DNA from: Aquanectria penicillioides
Lineage: Eukaryota; Ascomycota; Sordariomycetes; Hypocreales; Nectriaceae
Assembly (NCBI GenBank): GCA_003415625.1
Contig: PYIU01000001.1
Location: 248,001-312,000, forward strand
DNA length: 64,000 nt
Direction: 5' to 3'
Under the pieces are notes generated by a model. That model made no database searches and was not told the DNA's origin. It saw only the letters and a program-made list of their open reading frames with translations. Below are positions 20,839 to 31,425 of the stretch, piece by piece (the stretch's first letter is position 1; every line of letters begins with the position of its first letter). Position numbers and translations under genes: made by a program.

Positions 20839-22909
20839 TCAAACTGTATTTAAGGTGTTGAAATTCTGAAAGTCAATATCACACTCCAACCCAGGATACA
20901 CTTCGCCCAAGTGATATGTAGTAGGAGAAAAGGGAAGCCCCATGCCTAATGACTGGAGAATTTCGGGCGACGAAAGAGTTTCTGATGAGATATCGACCGG
21001 GTAATCAAGTTGCTCATCCGACAACGTGGATGTAGACTTCTCCGGACTATCCAGTTGGTCAACCGCCGGGTCTGGGATGTACTTCATCAAGCCATCTGTT
21101 GAAAGAAGAAGTTGCGCATTGGCACGCTCCAGCACGTCAGAGCCATTGCTTGACACTCGAAGGATCCATCGGTACTCAGTAAGCTTCTGGCGGTAAAAAT
21201 CTGCTTCTTCTATGCTGGCTGCCGTTGAGAGAAGAAGAAGGATAAAGGAGCTGATTATTGAAAAATTATAGTAGGATGACGAGTACCAAAACGATTGCAA
21301 ATGCTCTGGCTTCAGATTTCTGACGAATTCAATTGCTGAGCATAAACGAGCCTTGGCTGCGTTGCGACAAATCTCGACCACTTCGGGGTCTGTCTCTATT
21401 GATGCTGCACGTATTATATGACGATGCAAGGTTATCTCAGTAGCATAATATGCAAGGCAGAGGTACCCTACTAGATATTAGTCTCAATCCAAAAGTGCGC
21501 TGGGAAGTCCACAGTGGCTCACCTGTAGAAGACAGCTTTCTCAGTTTTACATCCTCCCCTTTCACATATTCCGGAAGTTGCGAGAACCAATCCTTCAATC
21601 GAATCTGGATCGGTTTCGCAATGGCCAACTGTTCCCTCAGACTACCTATAGGCTCACGCTGAGCTCGCAAGGTGTAAAAGGTGGAGAGGATTTCCGATAA
21701 AATCTCGGTTAATTTTACCATCTCGCAAAATAGTACTCGACCTTTCTCGACTTCTGCACTGCCATCCTCGTCATTTTCATCCACAGCGTTCTCTGGGAAA
21801 TCCTCCGCCGTAAGAGGTTGGACAAGCCAATCTGAGTAATTGATATGAGATGGGCGACCATGAACAAGTGCGCCCCATTTATCTTGCATAAACAGGGCCC
21901 AGGCGAGGCGTTTCCGAAGGCCCTTTTCCCATGCAGGTATCCTCCAGTCGGAGCAGTCCAGATGTAGTCCAATTTCCTGGCCTATGCCAACTAATTGGGT
22001 AGTCAATGCCCAGGAGTCTCCCTTGGGTCGCTGAAGAAGTAAAAGACCGGCTTGAATCGTGGAGAGCTTGGGCCTGTGGACTACTTCGGCCAACGCCCGC
22101 AATGCGATTTCCTCGAGCTTCATGGTGTCGGGCTTCGGTAGCGAGGCGAGCTCTGCGCTATACGTCCACCAGTTCAAGGCCAGAATATAAACAAAAGCGA
22201 GGCACGGTGGAGAGAACTCGCGATGTGTTCGATCATACTTTTCAAGCCAAACCTTCTTATGCAAGATGGGGAAGCTGGGGTGAACAATGCGAAAGTATAG
22301 GCGGATCAACTCGGGACCATGAGGCGCAACGACAGTCTCGACGGCGTCAAGCCTCGATATTTCCTGGGGATGGCTCAACGTGCTCTCATCAAGCGTCTGG
22401 ATGAAGCTATCCATCGAACCCACTTGGCGTAATGCTACTGGGCCGATGGTGATTTCGTCATGACTGTCTCGAGAATCCGAGTGCAGGAGACTCTGCTCAA
22501 AATCTGAGGATGGGCCAAGAAAGGTCGCGTGCCTATGTGTCTGCAGCCCTAGTGTCTTGCGGAGCAGCGTAGGCCCTTTGAAGTTTTCATAGCAGTCTAT
22601 CCTGGCGACTGTGCGTATCACGCTTGTAGCGCTTGATCTGGAGCCCTGTCGAGAAGCTGTCCATGGCATCGACATGACCTCCTCGTCTTCATCCTCGGGG
22701 AACGCGATCCTTCTTTTTCTTGGCCTGACGGTTTCCTGAAAGGTGCACTCACGGTGATGGAACTGACAGAGCACACAAACAGATGCCCCATCAAGCATCT
22801 CGCAGCGAGTCTTTCTCTTGCGGCACGAGTCGCATGGCCTGGACGGTCGATTGACGGCCACCCGTTGCTCAATGGCGACGGGTTGAACGCCGGCGAGAGC
22901 GTCACCCAT
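20839..22909 (-). CDS. Zn2Cys6 transcription factor with fungal-specific TF domain
   Basis: Two exons (22909-21523 and 21470-20839) splice across a 52-nt intron to 672 aa; the joint restores YLCLAYYATEITLHRHIIRA, a conserved element of the fungal transcription-factor domain. The zinc cluster is complete (Cys26, 29, 36, 45, 48, 55) with a basic RKRR tail. SIQAGLLLLQRPKGDSWALT and HLDCSDWRIPAWEKGLRKRL are the regulatory-domain hallmarks. It is the nearest regulator to the permease and hydrolase to its right and is likely their specific activator; its own upstream region carries GATA motifs at 23013, 23276 and 23335. Confidence 0.88.
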
Positions 22910-23575
22910 TTCACTACTCGGTCAAGTGCTCGGCACAACGTAGGGATCTCCCAACACGGTTCATGTGATGTGCGGCCGGCATGAAACCTGGTTAACTAGA
23001 TCCAGCCTGGGGCTTATCTGACCAATACTAAACGCCAATGATGCAGCACCGCACAACCGGCGTTACCGTTATTTTGGACACGAGTGGAGCTGCTGGCCGT
23101 GAGCTTTCTCAAGCCTCGTGTGGCAAGTTCTGGTCAAATATCCTATTTCGAGGAGCAAAGAGGAAGGTGAGAAGGTAAGCTTCATGTCGGCTCCCAAAAG
23201 CCGTGATTGCTAATACCAGCTGAAAATCGTTTATCAGCGCCAACCGTGAAGATGTGAAGCTGGTTACTCGTCAGAGATAAGGTGTGGGGGTTGACCAATC
23301 GCGGCCGGCGCCACATCAATTTGTCAAGCTCCGGGATAAGTTACGGCAGGATAGTGAATAGATAAAGCGTCACGTTACTCCTCTGAAAAGCAAATCTCCC
23401 TGTATCTGATAATTCGTGCTGGTATTTCTATCTAAACCCGTGTGTTCGCGCCTATCCAGGCTCAAGCGAATGATCGACTGATAGGTTACACCCGCGACCG
23501 AAACGAACTAACATTAGTAAAGCGTGGCTAAATGGAGCGACAATCTTGAAACAACCGCCATGGCGGGCGCCACGC
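22910..23575. promoter_or_regulatory. Upstream region of the Zn2Cys6 gene with GATA motifs
   Basis: The region between the regulator and the permease contains CTTATC at 23013-23018 and GATAAG at 23276-23281 and 23335-23340. Such motifs are the binding core of AreA/NIT2 nitrogen regulators. Three in 330 bp is suggestive rather than proof. Confidence 0.45.
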
Positions 23576-25516
23576 TCAATGCTCTGGAGGTGTAGGGCTA
23601 AGGAATTCCTTTTCCTTGGCCGAAAATGAGCCCTTGGAATCGGAGACTTCGTCGACACCAGTAACAACAGGAGCCTCAATATCTCCTTTCTGCGGGGGTA
23701 GACTGCTTCCTCAATCATAGCTCCCTTCGGTGGCGACACATAAGTGCAGATAACATAGTAGACCAAGACAGACAGGGTAAATCCGAAAAGCCAGGCGAAA
23801 GTGTAAATTTTCCAGGCACCACCAACCTCAAGATCATTCTCAATGCTTTTCGCGAATCCAGGCAGCAACGGGGCAAAGCCAGTAATGAAAGCAGCATATG
23901 CTCGCCAGTTGACACCGTGATCATACCAGTAGATGCCGTTGCTGCGATAAAGCTCGTGGATGTTGAGCTTGCGCTTCTTGATAATATAGTAATCGCAGAC
24001 CATGACGCCAGCAAGAGGTCCCATCAGGCAGGAATAGCCGCTCAAGAAAGCCAAAAGACCAGAGGCGTTCTTGATAATATTCCATGGAGTAGAAACAACG
24101 CAGAAGATGGAAATAAACAGGGTCGCGCGGAAAATGTTGATGTACTTGGGTGCAATTCCGGTAACATCGTTGGAGAAGGGGTAGGTGCCAGCAGCAACTT
24201 GGTTTCCGATCGTGGCAAGGATGAAGCTGAATCCAGTGAAGAACTTCGCAGCACGAGAATCAAAGTTTGCAATAACGGCGGGCATGTACCATTGAAATTC
24301 TCCCCAAAGATATTGGTTGGCAGAAGTGACAAAAATTGGAGTGAGAGCGGCCAGAGTTCCGATCACTGGCAGAGCAAAGTACTGGTGATATCCGCCCAGC
24401 CGGTTTTTAGAGAAACGACCGAAATCTGTGTAAAATTAGCTTTAGATAAAATCACTTGCCTTGAGGGACGGGTTAAAATACCTGGCATGTTGACAGCCAT
24501 TGACGAGAAAAGGCCCATGATAACATTGAGGCCAGTCAATGCAGAGTATGCCGTGTTCATGTACGTAGATGTTATTTTGGCTTCTCCTGTGACCAATGGT
24601 CCGCCTCCCTTGGTTACAATAACCGCCCAGAGGAACAGTGCCAGGAAGGTTGGGGGACGATGACGCCCTTGACGAGAAACAGGATGCGAAGTTTCTTGAT
24701 GGGCATGAGAGCGAGAGCGGTTTGAATGAACCAGTAAAGGAAGAGGCAGAGGAGACCAGCAGCTGAGATTCCAAGTTAGTTTCTGGTGGTAAAAGATTGC
24801 AGTAAAGTAGTCAAGCTCAAATTTGCTCACAGGTGATTCCAGCATCCTTCGGGAGCTTGTTAGGGAAGTCGATGAAACTCGGCCAAATGGCTTCTAGGCA
24901 GCGTTGCAGAAAATCACCAGCCTGGACTGTAAGTATAGCAGTCCACATCAAAGCGACGAATGCTGGGGGGCCATCAGCGAATTATTCCAAAATTGTTTCT
25001 TGCCGCTCTTACCTCGAATCAGGATGACGGGATACGATCCATACATTCCAAAGATGGAACGGACAATGACCGGATACGGCACGGCGTATGTTGCGCCCAT
25101 CTTTCCGGTTAGAGTAATGACCACACTGCAAATCGCAAAGCCGAAAAAGACAATCGGGATTGTCTCCCTCGCTGTGAACCCCAGAGCCATGACACTCGAG
25201 ACAGTGGATGCCAATGGTGGAGCCTAAACTACTGTGAGCAAGAGGAAGCATAACTCGCAACATGTTTCTAACCATCATATCAGAGGTCCAGTACGCCCAG
25301 TAATCAAGGCCGCCCCAAGTGCGATCCTCAGGTGGGATTGGGTCGAGATCTGTATTAGAATGAGCCTTTGTGCATGCATTATGCTTTGAGATGGATTTCT
25401 CAGCTACCTTTATTGGACCATTTGCTGTCCTCGTAGACTCCATGTCGAGCAGGCACCTTCCATGAAAGATGAGGTTTGACCCTCTCCTTCATCTGCTGAA
25501 CAGAGAAGGATGGCAT
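23576..25516 (-). CDS. NCS1-type nucleobase/allantoin permease (two frame breaks)
   Basis: Six exons (25516-25408, 25349-25273, 25223-25013, 24962-24831, 24762-24482, 24425-23576) join to about 553 aa. The family signature DLDPIPPEDRTWGGLDYWAY opens the transport domain, followed by PYPVIVRSIFGMYGSYPVIL and VMVCDYYIIKKRKLNIHELY. NCS1 proteins import uracil, allantoin, uridine or similar with protons. Two joints fail by one base each: at the G5 run 24652-24656 (inside IVPPTFLALFLWA) and at the G5 run 23694-23698 (before GDIEAPVVTGVDEVSDSKGS). A sixth base in each run restores the full family reading frame to the stop at 23576-23578. Read literally the last exon would run to 23452. Sequencing error or pseudogenisation are both possible. 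Confidence 0.8.
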
Positions 25517-26178
25517 TTTTCTTGCAAAAGTGAGAAGTGTAAAATGGCAAGTGTCAAGAGTTGTTGCGATGAAGATGCCCGAATTGATCTCGAGGACATA
25601 TGGGCATAAATATTGCGACTGATCGTTCCCATTTACCTACCATGTGCAACTTGTAAAACTGAAAACAATATCAAGATATGACGTCTCCTATCAATCACGC
25701 GGCAAGCCGTCGGCGGAGCGTTGCAGGCCCGGCACGCTTGAGCGAATCTCTTTGACCAACTTCAGCCGCCCTCCACACTCCAACCACGTCCAATACGTAT
25801 ATACAGGGCTCCCCGCTTAGATATCTGCCAACATGATGCTTGAATGAGGGGTATCTCGGGGTTGGTGCCAGCATCATGACCAATTCGGATTAGAATCAAG
25901 ACGCCACCGAAGCGCCACAAAGATAAGACTCAAAGGGCCGTCGGCCAGCCGTCGCCCTTATCGTTGATTAGGATAAGGTCAGATGATGAGTGATCCGAAC
26001 AATCCCATCAGTCAATAGTGCAGAAGTTATTCCGGCAAGGGATGTCCATACGTCTTAGAAAAAAAGAAAGAAATATATAAATCTTCATTAGGTGGGGTTT
26101 CATTAGCCTAGATATCAATTTGCGTCATCGCCTCTCGCATCACAGTGCTCTAGAAGACCCTCCAGTAGCGGCCCAGAA
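25517..26178. other. Divergent promoter between permease and hydrolase
   Basis: About 660 bp between two divergently transcribed genes. It holds the GATA cluster at 25922-25977 and a TATA-like box TATATAA at 26074-26080, about 100 bp before the hydrolase start codon. No gene seen. Confidence 0.6.
25922..25977. promoter_or_regulatory. Cluster of three GATA-factor sites
   Basis: GATAAG at 25922-25927, CTTATC at 25957-25962 and GATAAG at 25972-25977 lie within 56 bp, in both orientations. This matches the paired-site preference of AreA/NIT2 factors, which activate genes for poor nitrogen sources. It sits in the shared promoter of the permease and the isochorismatase-amidase gene. Binding is inferred. 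Confidence 0.6.
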
Positions 26179-28413
26179 ATGATCGAAACTCCAATGGCGT
26201 CCAGGCTTCTCTCGGTAGATGCACAGCCGTGTGCATTTGCATTCGATCCGGCCCATACAGCCCTCCTGGTCATTGATATGCAGAGGGACTTCCTCTTGAC
26301 CGGGGGGTTTGGAGACATCCTAGGTGCCAATTTGGACGCCGTCCAAGCCTCAATTGCGCCAACCAAAAAGTTGCTAGAGGCCTGTCGTGGAGCTAGGCTG
26401 AGGATATTTCATACCAGGGAAGGCCACAAACCAGATCTTTCAGATTGCCCGTCCTCCAAGCTGGTTAGGCAATTGGCTGCTCCCCAGAATGCCCAGCAAG
26501 CAATGGGCATTGGTGCCAAGGGCGAAATGGGTCGTCTGTTGATCCGAGGGGAATATGGACACGACATTATTGACGAGCTTCAACCATTGCCAGGCGAGGT
26601 TGTTATCGACAAGCCTGGGAAGGGTGCTTTCTGGAACACTACCTTGATGCATCAGCTCAAGAACTACGAAGTAACGCACTTGATTGTATCGGGAGTTACG
26701 ACAGAGTGCTGCTTTGCAACCACAATCAGGGAGGCGAATGATCGGGGATTTGAGTGCTGTAAGTAGTACTCATCCAAGATGCCTAAAGCCATTTACTGAT
26801 TAAATGCTAGGCGGTATTGAAGAAGCCACGGCTGGATACAACGCAGCATTCAAAATTTCATCGCTTGACATGCTGCATTGGTCACAAGGGCTATTCGGCT
26901 TCGTAGCTAAGCTGGACCCCTTCTTGAAGTACTTGAGGCAGAATCAAAGTCTCTTTATTTCAGCGGCCCGCTCAACTCTCCACCTCAAACCCCTCCGGAT
27001 TGGGATGGAGACTTGCGGATCGAATCACTGCAGCGCTCATATCGGGCTGGAGTGTCACCAATTACAGTTATTGAATCTTTGTATCGGACCATCGAAGCTT
27101 ACAAAGAGATAGACCCGGCGGTTTGGATAGAGCTGATTCCTAAGGATACGGCACTCCAAGCTACTGAGGCGCTTGTGCAACAATATCCCGACAGAACCAA
27201 GCGTCCCCCCTTATTCGGCATTCCGTTTAGCATCAAGGACAGTCTTGATGTAGCTGGACTACCTACAACTACTGCGTGCCCACCACTGGCATTTATCCCG
27301 AGCAAATCTGCAGTTGTTCACGACAAGGCACTTGCCAATGGCGCAATCTTTGTCGGAAAGACCAATCTTGACCAGCTTGCCACTGGTCTGTCAGGATGCA
27401 GGAGCCCGTACGGAATCACTCACTCCGTGTTTCACCCGGATTATATCTCGGGAGGATCTTCGAGCGGCAACTGCGTCAGCGTTGGCGCTGGCCTTTGTTC
27501 ATTTTCCATCGCAACGGATACCGCGGGTAGCGGCCGCGTACCGTCGTGTTTTAATGGCGTGGTAGGCTACAAGCCAACCAGAGGAACCATGTCAACTGTT
27601 GGATTGACCCCAGCCTGTCTCTCGCTAGACTGTATCGCCATCATTGCAAAAAATGTCGGAGATGCTGCGACAGTCAGCCATGTACTTGAAGGTTACGACG
27701 AGAACGATCCCTATGCCAAGCCGGTTATTGCTTTTGAAAGGCACGTCAACTCCACAGGACCTCAGGCCAAGTCATTCAAATTCGGAATCCCACCCGCAGA
27801 GGCACTTGCGGTCTGCTCAGTGCCATATAGGCGAATGTTTAATGAAACTGTGACAAAATTGCAATCAATAGGTGGAATTCTAACTCCGATCGACTGGTCG
27901 CCATTCGACAAGGCGGGAAGGCTTCTCTACGAGGGCACCTTTGTATCTGAAAGACTTGCAAGTCTGTCCGACGACTGGCTTCCTAGAAACCGTGATCATT
28001 TGCATCCTGTCATTGTCAAACTATTCGATCAAGTCGTGCAGAGAAATAGTTCTGCGGTCCAGGCATATCGTGACTTGCAGGCCAAGGCTCGGCACACCCG
28101 TGAAGCCGAAAAGGTTTTTACTCAAGTTGACTTTGTCCTAGTCCCAACAACAACGACCCATTGGACGATCGAAGAGATGTTGGCTGACCCCATCCGGAAG
28201 AACAGTATGTTGGGTGAATTTACGCATGCTGGGAACGTGCTCGATCTGTGTGCGGTTGCGGTTCCCATCACTACGTATCCCGCCTCTGAGTTGTCTGGGA
28301 ATAAAGATGACACGAGGGAATTACCGTTCGGTGTTACATTGCTTGGTGGAAGTCGCCTAGATGCGGAGGTTTTGCGACTTGCAAGGATAGTCGAGAGAGA
28401 TCTTAAGTTTTGA
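26179..28413 (+). CDS. Isochorismatase-family hydrolase joined to amidase
   Basis: Exon 1 (26179-26758) and the following exon (from 26811) encode an isochorismatase-fold hydrolase with Asp33 (VIDMQRDF), Lys148 (DKPGKGAF) and the GVTTECC cysteine, a complete triad; RGEYGHDI and the REANDRGFEC region resemble ureidoacrylate and biuret hydrolases. Without any gap the DNA continues into an amidase-signature enzyme (about 26990-28413) with its Lys in FSIKDSLDVAG, serines in GGSSSGN and the nucleophile in DTAGSGR, resembling allophanate hydrolase but lacking that enzyme's C-terminal domain. The two halves are one frame apart near 26946. Either one A is missing from AAA at 26946-26948 (giving 727 aa) or a 35-nt intron (26929-26963) is used. 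A stop follows in the first frame at 27110-27112 otherwise. Confidence 0.75.
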
Positions 28414-29424
28414 GGGGCATAAGAGCTTTACATGTGGCTGTAGGGAGCGGTACCTTGTAGTTATTATGGCAAGATCAATCATTGATGGTACTTGTTGTTT
28501 ATTACCAAGAACATTCATCTCGTCAATAACTTTCGTAAAAAAACATCAGCACCCTCGTTCGATGTCACTTTGTGATTTGCTAACTCTAGGGGTACTATGC
28601 CTATGTTTATACAAATATTATTGTCATGCCATTGAGTCCCATGGCCATAACACTCCTTTCGACAATTCGAATTTGCAGTTAAGATCCAGTTAGGAATTAA
28701 TTCTGGAACTTAAACTAACTAATGGCCACAGATACAAGGCACGGTAGTCGATCAAGGCACACACGGTTGGCTAGCGTTCGTTTTTACTATGGAATTTGTC
28801 ACGACTGGATTCGATGCCAAAAAGAGGTTCACTCTAGACTGTATTAGTCAATAGTCAATAACTAGGAAGATTGGGGTTTATAGTACTATTTTTTTTCAAA
28901 GAAAATACTGTATTAGCTATTCAATATTGAAGTCTCTTCATCTTTTTCTTTTGGCGGGACTCTGTGAGTGCACTGTAGGGTAGTAACAGACTTTTGTCAT
29001 CTGTGATCGCAGCGCCAATTTTTCGCATCTAAAAAAAATCTTACTCCAACTCTTCTTTCATTGTTACTAATTCATTTTTTATTATGACTACAGTGACTAG
29101 TCCAAGGAAGATCTTAGCGAAAGAAGAAAAAGAAAGAAAATCGGATCCTTTGTTTCAATGCGGTTAGACGCCCCATATGTCATTTGTAAGGAGCCGGCAG
29201 GGCGTAAGGCGCGTTTTTGAGTAAGGCGCATCGCATTTTCGTTTTACTCAATGGAAGACTCGAGCACTTTGTGCTAGAAGCGCATATTAGGGTGTGTCAA
29301 TGGGAGTGCATCATCAAGAAGATTTTGATACCTGTCCCGGCTAGGAAACTCCATTCGTTTCACAATATCGTCGACCTCTTATGCTGCTTCACAATCGCCC
29401 GCACTCGTTGGTCCCTCACTCAAC
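28414..29424. other. Intergenic, AT-rich
   Basis: About 1 kb, AT-rich between 28.7 and 29.15 kb. No gene or transposon recognised. Confidence 0.5.
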
Positions 29425-31096
29425 ATGACTGTAGTTCCAAGCTTGCTCGACATACCAGCTCACTTGGATCCAACAAAATTTTCACGCGTGAGTATCACTC
29501 GGGTTCTTGTCTCTAGCGCACTTTCTCTAACATCTACAACCACTTATTATAGGTAAAGAAACTCCGCGTATTAGCAGTTGGCCTTGCGGTTGTGCTCAAT
29601 AGTGCCCTGGGTTCGTCTTTACCGTCGGGAGCTACAACGGAGATTGCAAAGGTGTTCTCGATCACAGGATCATTTCAACCCGTGCTCATCAACTCACTTT
29701 ATCTTCTCGGTTTCGCAATTGGGCCTCTTGTTTTTGGCCCACTTAGTGAACATCTCGGGCGTCGCCTTGTCTTGATTGGGACCTATGTCGGCTACATGAT
29801 ATTCACCATGTGCTGCGCCTTGAGCCCAAGCTATGGCGCATTGCTTGTCTTTCGATTAATGAGTGGCACCTTTGCAGCTGCTCCTAATGCTGTGGTTGGA
29901 TCGCTTTTTGCTGACATCTATGATGATCCTGTGCCACGGGGTAATGCCATGGCCGTTTTCATGACGTCCGCCGCAATGTCCCCTCCTCTTGGGCCCATAA
30001 TCTCAGGCTACGCAGTTGTCCATTCTTGGCGTCTCGCCTTTTGGATTGGACTAGCTATTGCTGGGATCTTTCTGCCTCTGGTTTTAAGTCTTCCCGAAAC
30101 TTACGTTCCTGTTATTAGAGCGCGATGGATGCAAGGAAGCGCATCTGACCATGAGCTGGGCCTGGCAGACCACTCCAACTCTCCCGAGACGTTCATTAGT
30201 ATGTTTCAAGAACTGACGGTGGTGTTCTCTAGACCATTTACAATGCTGAGAAAGGAGCCTGTCGTTCTTTTCTCATCACTGTACCTGGCTTTAATTTATG
30301 GCACTTTGTATTTGTTCTTTCAGGCATACCCAATCATTTTCAAGAGTGAGTCAAGGGCAGCGCAATACAGAGTCAATACGGTTTATGCTGACGCAAAAAG
30401 GTGTATATGGACTAGCACCAGGGGAAGTTGGATTGACGTTTTTACCAGGTGAGTCAACATCTCCCATGGATATGTTCAGCTCTCGCTAAACCCGTTTAGT
30501 TTTTGCAGGATCATTTGTTGCGCTCGGGATCTTCTTTTGGTATAGCTCTTACCATGCTTCCGCTCTAGAAAGGGGATCGGTATGGGCAAAAAAGATTGAA
30601 TATCGTCGGCTCCCACTGGCGTGTCTGGGTGGTCCATTGTGAGTCTGCTCCGATCAGCAATTTCATGACTTGAGGACTAATCAGTCAAAGGGTCGTTATT
30701 TCTCTCTTCTGGCTTGGTTGGACGTCTCGCCCTGATATCCATGCTGCTGTGCCCGCCATTTCAGGTATATGCTTCGGAGTCGGCTACCTGATAATATTCA
30801 TGGCATTATTAAACTATGTCGGTGATGCATACAAACAATTTTCCGCTTCCGCCATGTCAGCAGCAAGCACTACACGCTCGATCACTGCAGTTTGTCTACC
30901 TCTAGCAGCTCCCCGGATGTATCAAACTCTAGGTATTCCATGGGCTTGCTCGCTACTCGCATTTACGACGTTGTTACTAGCACCCATACCATTTATCTTC
31001 ATCAAGTATGGCGAGCAGATTCGGACTCGAAGCCCATTTTGCCAGGAGCTTGCAAAGTCAGCGGGTCATACCACAGGCTCTTCAACGCTTGAATGA
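29425..31096 (+). CDS. MFS drug/polyamine exporter (DHA1 family)
   Basis: Five exons (29425-29487, 29553-30345, 30401-30448, 30500-30638, 30691-31096) join in frame to 482 aa. Motif A is GPLSEHLGRRLVLIGTYVGY; the VVHSWRLAFWIGLAIAG and LSLPETYVPVIRARW elements are those of fungal DHA1 exporters of the Tpo/Flu1 type. The joints restore KSVYGLAPGEVGLTFLPVFA. Twelve hydrophobic segments fit a plasma-membrane proton antiporter expelling drugs, polyamines or metabolites. The cytosolic N-terminus is unusually short (about 25 residues before helix 1). Substrate unknown. Confidence 0.87.
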
Positions 31097-31425
31097 TACA
31101 GCAAATATTCGTTTTAATTGGGATGGTGATGAAACCACTTTCGGACGGCTACGTGTTATATCACTATTCGAGTAAAATTGAAGGAGCCGCAGGTTGAAAT
31201 ACTCTGAGTGGAAGGATCACTAAAGAACTTCTGTGGGCTAAAAGCGTTTAACACAGTTGCCTTTCAGAATTCATCCGTATGATGAATGCTATAGAATGCA
31301 ATATGGGTCTTACTGTCATATTCCAACCTGGTACGAAGATTAGTTCAGTATGTCAAGTATGAGCATATAAAAGATCTTTGAATAGAGAAGAACCAACTAA
31401 AATTCCATTACAATTTCTAAACTAT
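31097..31425. other. Convergent 3' intergenic region
   Basis: About 330 bp between the exporter and the convergent GH3 gene. Nothing recognised. Confidence 0.5.

Noticed and set aside
23452..23575. Extended C-terminus of the permease as literally read
   Set aside because: The frame after 23694 encodes a family-typical tail only in the alternative frame, so the literal extension is probably an artefact of the missing base.
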